From contig DMPJ01000176.1 in NCBI GenBank assembly GCA_003456035.1, positions 4,259-10,746 of the forward strand: a stretch of DNA of 6,488 nt, given 5' to 3'. Shown piece by piece: positions 1 through 6,167 of this stretch. The position numbers and the translations under genes were made by a program. The first letter of the stretch is position 1. Each line of letters opens with the position of its first letter. Source of the stretch: Planktothrix sp. UBA8402 (GTDB lineage Bacteria > Cyanobacteriota > Cyanobacteriia > Cyanobacteriales > Microcoleaceae). The notes beneath the pieces were generated by a model that saw only the letters and a list, made by a program, of their open reading frames with translations, had not been told where the DNA came from and searched no databases.

Positions 1-649
1 CCCCACAAACTCCCAGAATTGCTAGGTTGTAAAGCAGTGATAAAGAGGGTAAAGTCTCAACGGGAATAGATACCACGGACTGAACAACCCCATCCCCCGC
101 AAACCAGAACCCGACGAGGGTAGGAACAATTAATGCCACTAATAGAATCCGCAGATATTGTAACAGAGCAACGGCGATCGCATCAGCCCCCATTTCCTCA
201 CTCATGGCAATTAAGCTGTAACTCGCCCCAGGAACACAACTGAGGAACCCGGTCGCCCGGTCAATATCCCCCCAGCGCCCTAAAAAATAACCATTCAAAA
301 TACTCATACCCCCGGTCACCAAAATACAGAGCATTAGGGGGAAGGCGTAAGTCCCCATTAACCCTATAGTATTAAGTGAAAATCCCGTAGCCGTAGCGAT
401 CGCCACAATAGCTTGACCAACAATAAAAAAGATCGGAGGTAGGGGTTGGGGTTTCCCCCGAAACACCGCATAAATAATCCCCGCAATCATTGGGCCAATC
501 AGCCAGGCAACGGGAATGTGCAACCAAACGAATAGATAGCCGACCCCCACAGCTAACATAAATTGAGGCAAAAGATGAGCAAGTTGGGACAAAGTTCGAG
601 ATAACTCTTGCCTCAAGTTGGTGAAGGTATTTTGATAGTTTGTATTCAT
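1..649 (-). CDS. AbrB-family integral membrane protein, N-terminal part (runs off the left edge)
   Basis: Only the first 216 codons lie in the window; the frame is open to the left edge. The protein is strongly hydrophobic, with candidate membrane segments near residues 27-43, 46-63, 73-90, 100-122, 155-183 and 203 onward. Recognisable family features are LIGPM (50-54), the turn VPGASYSL (139-146) and LLQYLRIL (162-169), which match the AbrB membrane family (PF05145, often annotated 'AbrB family transcriptional regulator' or 'putative ammonia monooxygenase'). Full-length members carry two copies of this domain, so the first copy and the start of the second are seen here. It is a membrane protein and not a DNA-binding AbrB; its substrate is not established. 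The start ATG (647-649) lies 28 bp after the prxQ stop on the same strand, so the two are probably co-transcribed. No clear Shine-Dalgarno precedes it. Confidence 0.82.
   Translation of the reverse strand, partial: MNTNYQNTFTNLRQELSRTLSQLAHLLPQFMLAVGVGYLFVWLHIPVAWLIGPMIAGIIYAVFRGKPQPLPPIFFIVGQAIVAIATATGFSLNTIGLMGTYAFPLMLCILVTGGMSILNGYFLGRWGDIDRATGFLSCVPGASYSLIAMSEEMGADAIAVALLQYLRILLVALIVPTLVGFWFAGDGVVQSVVSIPVETLPSLSLLYNLAILGVCG
174..181. repeat. HIP1 octamer GCGATCGC
   Basis: First of three copies of the highly iterated palindrome of cyanobacteria in this window. It lies inside the AbrB-family gene. It supports the taxonomic assignment only. Confidence 0.9.
396..403. repeat. HIP1 octamer GCGATCGC
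   Basis: Second copy, also within the AbrB-family coding region, reading through an Ala-Ile-Ala stretch of the protein. Confidence 0.9.
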
Positions 650-677
650 TGAATAGAGGCGATTTTTGATTAAAATT

Positions 678-1139
678 CTATGAAACTGGAATCGTTTTGA
701 GGGTAGTTAAAGCCTCATCAACGTGACGCCCAAAATCTAGCATAGAATCAAACAGATGTCGCACAACACCCTCTTGATCAATTACATAGGTAACGCGACC
801 CGGGAGCACCCACATCGTTGCTGGAACACCATAGAGTTGACGAACTTTATTCCCGGTATCGCTCAATAAAATAAACGGAAGATTGTATTTTGTGGCAAAC
901 TGTTGATGAGATTGGGCCGTGTCTGAACTAATGCCAATTACTTCCGCCCCCGCATCTGTAAAGACTTGATAACTGTCTCTAAAGGCGCAAGCCTCGGCGG
1001 TACAGCCCGGGGTATCATCCTTGGGATAGAAGTAGAGGACAACGGATTTTTTCCCCTGAAAGTCTTTGATACTAACTGATTCGCCCGTTTGCGAAGTTAA
1101 GGTGAAGTCAGGAGCAATATCTCCTATTTTAACGGCCAT
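678..1139 (-). CDS. prxQ: Thioredoxin-dependent peroxiredoxin, PrxQ/BCP type
   Basis: A 153-residue atypical 2-Cys peroxiredoxin that reduces hydrogen peroxide and alkyl hydroperoxides with electrons from thioredoxin. No signal peptide is visible, so it should be cytosolic. The start MAVKIGDIAPDFTL is typical of the family. The active site DDTPGCTAEAC (41-51) gives the peroxidatic Cys46 and, five residues on, the resolving Cys51, the spacing that defines the PrxQ/BCP class; it forms an intramolecular disulfide. Thr43 and Arg115 (before TYVID) complete the usual catalytic set. Length is normal. The ATG is followed directly by conserved sequence and no upstream start is needed. A TATGAT -10-like box and a 14-bp palindrome lie 30-50 bp upstream. 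It is the first gene of a probable pair with the AbrB-family membrane protein. bcp is a synonym. Confidence 0.96.
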   Translation of the reverse strand: MAVKIGDIAPDFTLTSQTGESVSIKDFQGKKSVVLYFYPKDDTPGCTAEACAFRDSYQVFTDAGAEVIGISSDTAQSHQQFATKYNLPFILLSDTGNKVRQLYGVPATMWVLPGRVTYVIDQEGVVRHLFDSMLDFGRHVDEALTTLKTIPVS

Positions 1140-1167
1140 ATTGGTGATAACCCTGTATGATTTGGTG

Positions 1168-1189
1168 AAATGTTAACATTTGTATCATA
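1168..1189 (-). promoter_or_regulatory. Candidate prxQ promoter (-10 box) with a 14-bp palindrome
   Basis: On the minus strand a TATGAT box (1184-1189) would start transcription near 1177 and give a leader of about 38 nt before the prxQ ATG. No convincing -35 box lies at the right distance. A perfect 14-bp palindrome, AAATGTTAACATTT (1168-1181), covers the expected start point, where a repressor could block initiation. The box and palindrome are seen directly; their use is inferred. Confidence 0.33.
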
Positions 1190-1215
1190 GCGCCAACAGT
1201 CATTTAATGAGAGAT

Positions 1216-1355
1216 CCAACGATTGAAATCGTGGCTACACAACCCAAACCCGCCGGCGCGGGTTGAAGATAAAATCAGAGAAAATTATGTTAATCTGTTA
1301 ATTAGTCCGCGCACCATCCGGACTTCGTTTGTGTAGCCACGATTTCAATCGCTGG
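1216..1355. repeat. MITE-like palindromic repeat element, about 140 bp
   Basis: Two arms, 1220-1242 and 1329-1351, are perfect 23-bp inverted repeats. The match extends outward to 1216/1355 after one mismatch. Just inside are two further hairpins: 1247-1253/1258-1264 (7-bp GC-rich stem, loop CGGC) and 1304-1309/1319-1324 (AGTCCG/CGGACT, 9-nt loop). The middle is AT-rich and has no ORF. From memory, the arm sequence (GTGTAGCCACGATTTCAATC) belongs to a dispersed repeat seen in many filamentous cyanobacteria. I infer a non-autonomous mobile or folded repeat. No clear target duplication was found. It sits between the divergent prxQ and radical SAM genes, where its hairpins could also insulate transcription. 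Confidence 0.72.
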
Positions 1356-1433
1356 GTGAGTGAGTGAGAAATGGTGAAAAATTCTATTTAACGAGATCTA
1401 AAATAATATTAACCCAAAATTACCATTTTTCCT

Positions 1434-2996
1434 ATGAAAACATTATTAATTTATCCTCAATTCCCGTCTACATTTTGGTCGTATGAAAAAATCCTAGAAT
1501 TAGTCGATCGCAAAGTCTTATTACCGCCCTTGGGATTAATTACGGTGGCGGCAATTTTGCCCCAAAACTGGGAATTCAAACTGGTTGATCGGAATATTAC
1601 TGCTGTAACTGAAGCGGAATGGGAATGGGCAGAATTAGTCATCCTTTCGGGAATGATTGTGCAGAAATCCGATTTTATCTCCCAAATTCAAGAAGCCAAA
1701 AGACGCGGAAAATTAGTCGCCGTTGGTGGCCCCTATCCCACCTCTGTCCCCCATGAAATTGAAAATTCCGGGGCAGATTTTCTAATTTTAGATGAAGGAG
1801 AAATTACCCTACCCATGTTTGTCGAAGCCATTGAAAGGGGGGAAACTTCCGGGGTATTTCGCACCGAAGAAAAACCCAGTGTCACCTCAACTCCTATTCC
1901 CCGTTACGATTTATTAGAATTAGATGCCTATGATTCTATGTCGGTACAATTCTCCCGGGGATGTCCGTTTCAATGTGAATTCTGTGACATTATTGTGCTT
2001 TATGGTCGCAAACCCCGCACCAAAAACCCAGAACAGTTATTAAAGGAATTAGACTATCTTTATGAATTGGGATGGCGACGATCAATATTCATGGTAGATG
2101 ATAATTTTATCGGGAATAAACGGAATGTTAAATTACTGTTAAAAGCCCTAAAAATTTGGCAAGCTGAATATCAATATCCCTTCCGGTTTAATACCGAAGC
2201 CTCCATAGATTTAGCCGATGATGGTGAATTAATGGACTTGATGGTGGAATGTAATTTTGATGCGGTTTTCTTGGGAATTGAAACCCCAGATACCAGTAGT
2301 TTAGAAATGACTAAAAAATATCAAAATAACCGCAGTCCGTTATTAGAAGCCGTTGATAAAATTATCCGCGCTGGCTTACGTCCGATGGCGGGATTTATTC
2401 TCGGATTTGATGGGGAAAAACCGGGGGCGGGATATCGAATTATTGAATTTGTCGAACAATCTGCGATTCCCACGGCCTTATTTAGTATGTTACAAGCCTT
2501 ACCGAATACGGCGTTATGGACTCGTTTAGAAAAAGAAGGACGATTAATTAATCCTAAAAAGTTTGATATTAACCAAACCACATTAATTAACTTTGTTCCT
2601 ACCCGTCCCGTTGAAGAAATTGCTCAAGAATATATTGAAACCTTCTGGCAATTATATGATCCTGAACGCTATTTAGAACGTACCTATCGCTGTTTCTTAA
2701 AGTTGGGCGCGCCTAAATGTAATCCTCCAGGCAAATTCCCCAGTTTAATTGATTTAAAAGCCTTAGCAACTGTGATTTGGCGACAGGGAATTAAACGCCA
2801 GACTCGCTGGAAATTCTGGGAATATTTATTTAGTATTATCAAACATAATCCCGCCGTCTGCGGGCAGTATTTAACCTTATGCGCCCATAACGAACATTTC
2901 TTAGAATATCGCCAAATTGTTAAAACTGAAATTGAACAACAGTTAGCAGAATATCAAGCCCAAAAAGCTCAACTTCCCACCAAAATTCCCGCTTAA
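1434..2996 (+). CDS. B12-binding-domain radical SAM protein with DUF4070-type C-terminus (HpnP-like class)
   Basis: A 520-residue class B radical SAM protein. Residues 1-140 form the cobalamin-binding-like Rossmann domain (MKTLLIYPQFP start, VGGPYPT at 97-103, LDEGE at 119-123); the classical DxHxxG B12 motif is not apparent. The radical SAM core spans about 165-380: RGCPFQCEFC supplies the iron-sulfur ligands Cys177, Cys181 and Cys184, followed by VDDNFIGN (221-228) and FLGIET (279-284). The remainder, about 385-510, resembles DUF4070. Members of this architecture, such as the hopanoid C2-methylase HpnP, methylate unactivated carbons using methylcobalamin. Many cyanobacterial paralogues have no known substrate, and no hopanoid gene is nearby, so I do not assign a symbol. 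The ATG has no Shine-Dalgarno. It appears monocistronic, with palindromic repeats on both sides. Confidence 0.88.
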   Translation: MKTLLIYPQFPSTFWSYEKILELVDRKVLLPPLGLITVAAILPQNWEFKLVDRNITAVTEAEWEWAELVILSGMIVQKSDFISQIQEAKRRGKLVAVGGPYPTSVPHEIENSGADFLILDEGEITLPMFVEAIERGETSGVFRTEEKPSVTSTPIPRYDLLELDAYDSMSVQFSRGCPFQCEFCDIIVLYGRKPRTKNPEQLLKELDYLYELGWRRSIFMVDDNFIGNKRNVKLLLKALKIWQAEYQYPFRFNTEASIDLADDGELMDLMVECNFDAVFLGIETPDTSSLEMTKKYQNNRSPLLEAVDKIIRAGLRPMAGFILGFDGEKPGAGYRIIEFVEQSAIPTALFSMLQALPNTALWTRLEKEGRLINPKKFDINQTTLINFVPTRPVEEIAQEYIETFWQLYDPERYLERTYRCFLKLGAPKCNPPGKFPSLIDLKALATVIWRQGIKRQTRWKFWEYLFSIIKHNPAVCGQYLTLCAHNEHFLEYRQIVKTEIEQQLAEYQAQKAQLPTKIPA

Positions 2997-3015
2997 TTCA
3001 ATCATCAACCCGTAG

Positions 3016-3040
3016 GGTGCGTAAGCGAAGCGCACGCACC
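3016..3040. repeat. Short dispersed hairpin repeat (GTAGGGTGCGT type)
   Basis: GGTGCGT (3016-3022) pairs with ACGCACC (3034-3040). Inside, GCG (3025-3027) pairs with CGC (3031-3033) around an AAG loop, leaving a 2-nt bulge. Preceded by GTAG, this resembles a small repeat common between genes in filamentous cyanobacteria (recognised from memory). It begins 19 bp after the radical SAM stop codon and may stabilise or end that transcript, although no T-run follows directly. Confidence 0.6.
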
Positions 3041-3100
3041 ATCAGTATTAACTTAAGTAAGTCTAAAATCCCGGTTTTTATCCTAGACTAGATCCCCCCT

Positions 3101-3146
3101 AACCCCCATGTAGAGACGTTGCATGCAACGTCTCTACATGGGGGTT
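3101..3146. terminator. Perfect 46-bp palindrome; likely bidirectional terminator and dispersed repeat
   Basis: Every base from 3101 to 3146 pairs about a centre at 3123/3124, giving two 23-nt arms with no unpaired spacer. The arms start AACCCCC and meet at TTGCATGCAA. On the plus strand the stem is followed by TT (TTTT overall at 3145-3148), so it can act as a Rho-independent terminator for the radical SAM gene. The core around GTAGAGACGTTGC is, from memory, a repeat scattered through filamentous cyanobacterial genomes, here enclosed by C5/G5 arms. The palindrome is seen directly; termination is inferred. Confidence 0.65.
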
Positions 3147-3374
3147 TTCTGATTATTGATAAATTTATTTTAAAAACCAGACATCATAAATGATATTTAT
3201 AGAAAAATGATATTTTTTATAATTTCTTAACAATTTATTTAAGGTTTTATTAATTTTTTCTAAATTGGCTAGATATGACACCAAAATTGATCAATTTTAT
3301 GCTAGGTTGCAACTGAAACTCATCAGGATTAAAACTGATAGTTAAATTCAAGTGCATTCTCAAGAGGTTTAATC
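3147..3374 (+). promoter_or_regulatory. AT-rich aqpZ upstream region with candidate promoter and palindrome
   Basis: No gene is seen here. The stretch from 3150 to 3265 is very AT-rich and includes an 11-bp direct repeat AAATGATATTT at 3188-3198 and 3205-3215. A perfect 16-bp palindrome AAAATTGATCAATTTT occupies 3283-3298. Just downstream is a plausible sigma-70 promoter: TTGCAA (3307-3312), 17-bp spacer, TAAAAC (3330-3335), each matching 4 of 6 consensus bases. It would start near 3342 and leave a leader of about 33 nt. The palindrome lies immediately upstream of the -35 box, a usual place for a regulator site. Confidence 0.38.
3362..3367 (+). promoter_or_regulatory. Ribosome binding site of aqpZ
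   Basis: AAGAGG with a 7-nt spacer to the ATG at 3375. It is the only clear Shine-Dalgarno among the starts in this window and it fixes the aqpZ start. Confidence 0.65.
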
Positions 3375-4124
3375 ATGCCACTGACTAAGAAATGTCTTGC
3401 CGAGTTCATGGGAACATTTTGGCTAGTTTTTGGAGGGTGTGGATCTGCTGTTTTTGCCGCTGCATTTCCAGATGGAACTACTAATGCCCTTGGTATTGGA
3501 TTTGCCGGGGTGGCATTAGCTTTTGGTTTAACCGTTTTAACGATGGCCTATGCCATTGGTCATATTTCCGGTTGCCATCTCAATCCGGCGGTTTCCTTCG
3601 GATTATGGGCGGGTAAACGCTTCTCTGGAGGCAAAGATTTAGCCCTTTATATTGGATCTCAAGTTGCCGGAGCAATTGTAGCATCCTTAGTGCTGTATTT
3701 AATCGTCAGTGGGAAAGCCGGATTTGATGCAGTGGCTTTTAAAAGTGGTTCTAACCCCTTTGCCACCAATGGATATGGCGAACATTCTCCCGGCGGTTAC
3801 AGCTTATTTGCGGCAGTGCTGCATGAATTTGTGTTGACCTTTATGTTCTTGATGGTGATTATGGGATCAACTGATAATCGCGCACCGAAAGGGTTTGCCC
3901 CCATTGCTATCGGTTTGGGATTAACCTTAATTAACCTCATCGGAATTCCTGTCACTAATGTGTCTGTCAATCCGGCCCGTAGCACTGGCCCAGCATTATT
4001 TATTGGTGGTTGGGCAATTCAGCAATTATGGTTATTCTGGGTCGTTCCTATTTTGGGAGGAATTGCCGCCGGGTTCACCTATAATTATTTATTTGGTGAA
4101 TCTCCATCTGAACCCAATTCTTAA
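3375..4124 (+). CDS. aqpZ: Aquaporin Z-type water channel
   Basis: A 249-residue MIP-family channel of the inner membrane that lets water pass passively along osmotic gradients and forms tetramers in known relatives. Six membrane helices are visible (about 9-31, 38-60, 87-111, 143-165, 172-190, 213-237) with both NPA half-helices: HLNPAV (Asn70) and NPARSTGPA (Asn199). Long stretches such as [26 protein letters not shown] and GFAPIAIGL are near-identical to E. coli AqpZ. Two small insertions relative to it lie near 33-38 and 122-130. The aromatic/Arg filter is altered: Phe50 and Arg202 are kept, but Asn187 and Val196 stand where E. coli has His174 and Thr183. This leaves water transport likely but selectivity uncertain. 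It is monocistronic and converges on prfC. Confidence 0.93.
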   Translation: MPLTKKCLAEFMGTFWLVFGGCGSAVFAAAFPDGTTNALGIGFAGVALAFGLTVLTMAYAIGHISGCHLNPAVSFGLWAGKRFSGGKDLALYIGSQVAGAIVASLVLYLIVSGKAGFDAVAFKSGSNPFATNGYGEHSPGGYSLFAAVLHEFVLTFMFLMVIMGSTDNRAPKGFAPIAIGLGLTLINLIGIPVTNVSVNPARSTGPALFIGGWAIQQLWLFWVVPILGGIAAGFTYNYLFGESPSEPNS

Positions 4125-4177
4125 TCAATCAAAGTTTTAAATTGATCCTCGTTTTGTGTTTAATACTGCCCTCTCTA

Positions 4178-4285
4178 AGTAGGTGGTCAAAAAGCCCGTT
4201 GTTGCGCTTGTTGCGCACCGGGTCAGTGCGCAGCAAGCGCAACAACAAGTTTAATTGTATATGCGTTTATTTTTGACCACCTACT
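4178..4285. mobile_element. MITE-like element with 15-16 bp terminal inverted repeats
   Basis: AGTAGGTGGTCAAAAA (4178-4193) is matched exactly in inverted orientation at 4270-4285. TAA occurs at 4176-4178 and 4285-4287, so the element may be 4179-4284 (106 bp) with 15-bp ends and a 3-bp TAA target duplication, as some IS5-family groups make (TNA). Inside is a 20-bp stem, 4198-4217 with 4227-4246, containing one G-T pair and a 9-nt loop. No ORF is present, so any movement would need a transposase from elsewhere. It lies between the convergent ends of aqpZ and prfC, where the inner hairpin may also terminate both. The repeats are seen; mobility is inferred. Confidence 0.6.
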
Positions 4286-4332
4286 AACTCCAAACAGAGG
4301 GAGAAAATTAATCAACAATCAATATTCAAGCC

Positions 4333-5982
4333 TTATTCTTCCTCTCCAGATTCAAACGGTTGAATTGAAACCACCGGAGCAATAGAAGTCAGTTTTAACT
4401 CAGGATGATCGGATTCAGCTTGACGACAATTCCATTCATTTTTAAATAGTAAAACCGGACGATCCCAACTATCTTTAACCACCGCAGCGTTAAAAATTCG
4501 TCCCACTTTATTTAAAACTTCCCAACCTCCTGTCACCCAACGTGCCACACTATAGGGTAGAGGTTCTAATAGAGTTTCGGCGCCATATTCATTTTGTAAT
4601 CTAAACTGAACTACCTCAAATTGTAGTTGACCGACCGCAGCTAAAATTGGATCACGTTTAGCTTCATCAACGGAAAACATAATTTGTACCGCCCCTTCTT
4701 CCCGCAATTCCAAAACCCCTTTATGGAACTGTTTAAACTTAGAAGGATTAGGATTTTTTAAATAGGCAAATAACTCCGGGGTAAAACAGGGAATCCCTTC
4801 ATATTCCAATTTTTTGCCCATATAAATTGTATCTCCAATGGCAAAAACCCCAGGATTATTTAATCCAATTACATCTCCGGGATAGGCAGTTTCAATTGAT
4901 TGTCTTTCCTGAGCAAATAATTTTTGAGGACGGGAAAGACGAATAACTTTTCCAGTTCGGGCATGATTTACCGTCATATCTTTTTCAAATTTTCCCGTAC
5001 AAACTCGCACGAAAGCCACCCGATCCCGGTGTTTGGCATCCATATTCGCTTGTAGCTTAAATACAAAGCCCGTAAACTCAGGATATTCCGGTTCCATATC
5101 CCCCAAGGTACTCAGATGGGAACCGGGTTTTAAGGCATAATCTAAGAAGGAATCTAAGAATAATTTGACCCCAAAATTAGTCATGGCACTTCCGAAGAAA
5201 ACCGGGGTCATTTTTCCAGCATGAACTAAATCCAGATCAAATTCCGAACCCGCGTGTTCAAGTAGTTCTAATTCTTCTTTTAATTGATGATAAAGATCCG
5301 GATCTAATAATTCATTAATTCTAGGATCATCTAAGTCAAAAACCGTATCTAAGGCTTCTCGACTGCCGTGGGCGGTACGTTCAAATAAATGAATTTTTTG
5401 TTGACGACGATCAAATACTCCTTGAAAGCGATCGCCCGTACCAATCGGCCAATTTATCGGATAGGTTTTTAACCCTAATTCTTTTTCAATTTCATCAAGT
5501 AATTCTAAGGGTTCTTGACCCGGACGATCCATTTTATTAATAAAAGTAAAAATAGGCAGACCCCGCAGTTTGCAGACTTCAAAAAGTTTACGAGTTTGCG
5601 GCTCTAAACCCTTGGCGGCATCTTCTAACATCACCGCGTTATCGGCGGCGGCTAAGGTGCGGTAAGTATCTTCACTAAAATCCTGGTGTCCGGGTGTATC
5701 TAGTAGATTAATCTGGCAGTTGTTATACTCAAACTGCAAAACCGTTGAGGTAATCGAAATTCCCCGTTGCTGCTCCATTGCCATCCAGTCTGAGGTAGCA
5801 TGACGTTGAGCCTTCCGTACTTTAACAGCACCTGCTTCGTGAATGGCACCTCCGTAGAGGAGTAATTTTTCTGTCAGGGTGGTTTTTCCAGCATCAGGGT
5901 GAGAAATAATTGCAAAATTGCGACGTCGCTCAACCTCCGCTTGGATTTCAGTTTGAGTTTCTGTCTGAATTTCTGTAGTCAT
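4333..5982 (-). CDS. prfC: Peptide chain release factor 3 (RF3), a translational GTPase
   Basis: A 549-residue cytosolic GTPase that removes RF1/RF2 from the ribosome after peptide release. All G motifs are intact: SHPDAGKT (27-34), RGISITS switch I (73-79), DTPGHQDF (95-102), NKMD (149-152) and GSAMTNFGV (264-272). Domain II follows (about 295-400, with [12 protein letters not shown] and [11 protein letters not shown]). The RF3-specific C-terminal domain contains [19 protein letters not shown] and [12 protein letters not shown]. This order and length separate RF3 from EF-G, which is longer. The first 18 residues ([18 protein letters not shown]) are a low-complexity Thr/Glu/Gln extension before the conserved [10 protein letters not shown]. 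The chosen ATG has a promoter-like box 39 bp upstream. Single-gene unit, convergent with aqpZ. Confidence 0.96.
   Translation of the reverse strand: MTTEIQTETQTEIQAEVERRRNFAIISHPDAGKTTLTEKLLLYGGAIHEAGAVKVRKAQRHATSDWMAMEQQRGISITSTVLQFEYNNCQINLLDTPGHQDFSEDTYRTLAAADNAVMLEDAAKGLEPQTRKLFEVCKLRGLPIFTFINKMDRPGQEPLELLDEIEKELGLKTYPINWPIGTGDRFQGVFDRRQQKIHLFERTAHGSREALDTVFDLDDPRINELLDPDLYHQLKEELELLEHAGSEFDLDLVHAGKMTPVFFGSAMTNFGVKLFLDSFLDYALKPGSHLSTLGDMEPEYPEFTGFVFKLQANMDAKHRDRVAFVRVCTGKFEKDMTVNHARTGKVIRLSRPQKLFAQERQSIETAYPGDVIGLNNPGVFAIGDTIYMGKKLEYEGIPCFTPELFAYLKNPNPSKFKQFHKGVLELREEGAVQIMFSVDEAKRDPILAAVGQLQFEVVQFRLQNEYGAETLLEPLPYSVARWVTGGWEVLNKVGRIFNAAVVKDSWDRPVLLFKNEWNCRQAESDHPELKLTSIAPVVSIQPFESGEEE
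5428..5435. repeat. HIP1 octamer GCGATCGC
   Basis: Third copy in the window, inside prfC, encoding part of GTGDRFQG on the minus strand. Confidence 0.9.
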
Positions 5983-6020
5983 ACGAAAGCCTAAATCTGG
6001 AATTTGTGATCAAACTTATA

Positions 6021-6051
6021 ATTATAGAGGCTAAAGTAGATTTTTGCTCAA
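6021..6051 (-). promoter_or_regulatory. Candidate prfC promoter
   Basis: On the minus strand, TTGAGC (6046-6051) and a consensus TATAAT (6021-6026) are separated by 19 bp, which is longer than the optimum. Transcription would begin near 6014 with a leader of about 31 nt. The gap 5983-6167 also serves the divergent gene on the other strand. The -10 box is convincing; the -35 is weak. Confidence 0.42.
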
Positions 6052-6167
6052 TGCGATATAATTAACCTATACTTTTGGAGTTTTTATCAATTAATAATTG
6101 CATTGTTTTTGAAGTTCAATTCAATTTTTTATGGTGTTTTTTCTTTAATAAAAATTAATCAACTGTC

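Noticed and set aside
1216..1355. CRISPR array or tRNA/structured RNA gene
   Set aside because: There is one pair of inverted arms, not spaced direct repeats, and no cloverleaf can be drawn; a palindromic repeat explains it.
1457..1642. 61-codon minus-strand ORF
   Set aside because: It lies wholly inside the radical SAM gene on the opposite strand and its protein has no recognisable features; a shadow frame.
2321..2581. 86-codon minus-strand ORF
   Set aside because: Antisense to the conserved radical SAM core; no recognisable domain or upstream signals.
3061..3088. Possible hairpin GTCTA/TAGAC around an AAA/TTT inner match
   Set aside because: Only a 5-bp outer stem with a long loop; too weak beside the 46-bp palindrome that follows.
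3797..4140. Two short ORFs overlapping aqpZ (3797-3985 minus, 3958-4140 plus)
   Set aside because: Both overlap the strongly conserved aquaporin frame and show no family resemblance.
5940..5982. A later start for prfC, skipping the Thr/Glu/Gln-rich first residues
   Set aside because: No in-frame ATG occurs between the first Met and the conserved [10 protein letters not shown] block, and the promoter position suits the first ATG.
6017..6062. Perfect TATAAT boxes on the plus strand at 6017-6022 and 6057-6062
   Set aside because: Neither has a -35-like hexamer at 16-18 bp. The first is part of the ATAATTAT symmetry of the prfC -10 box.
6131..6148. ATG upstream of the sensor gene
   Set aside because: It runs into TAA after five codons and is not in a meaningful frame.
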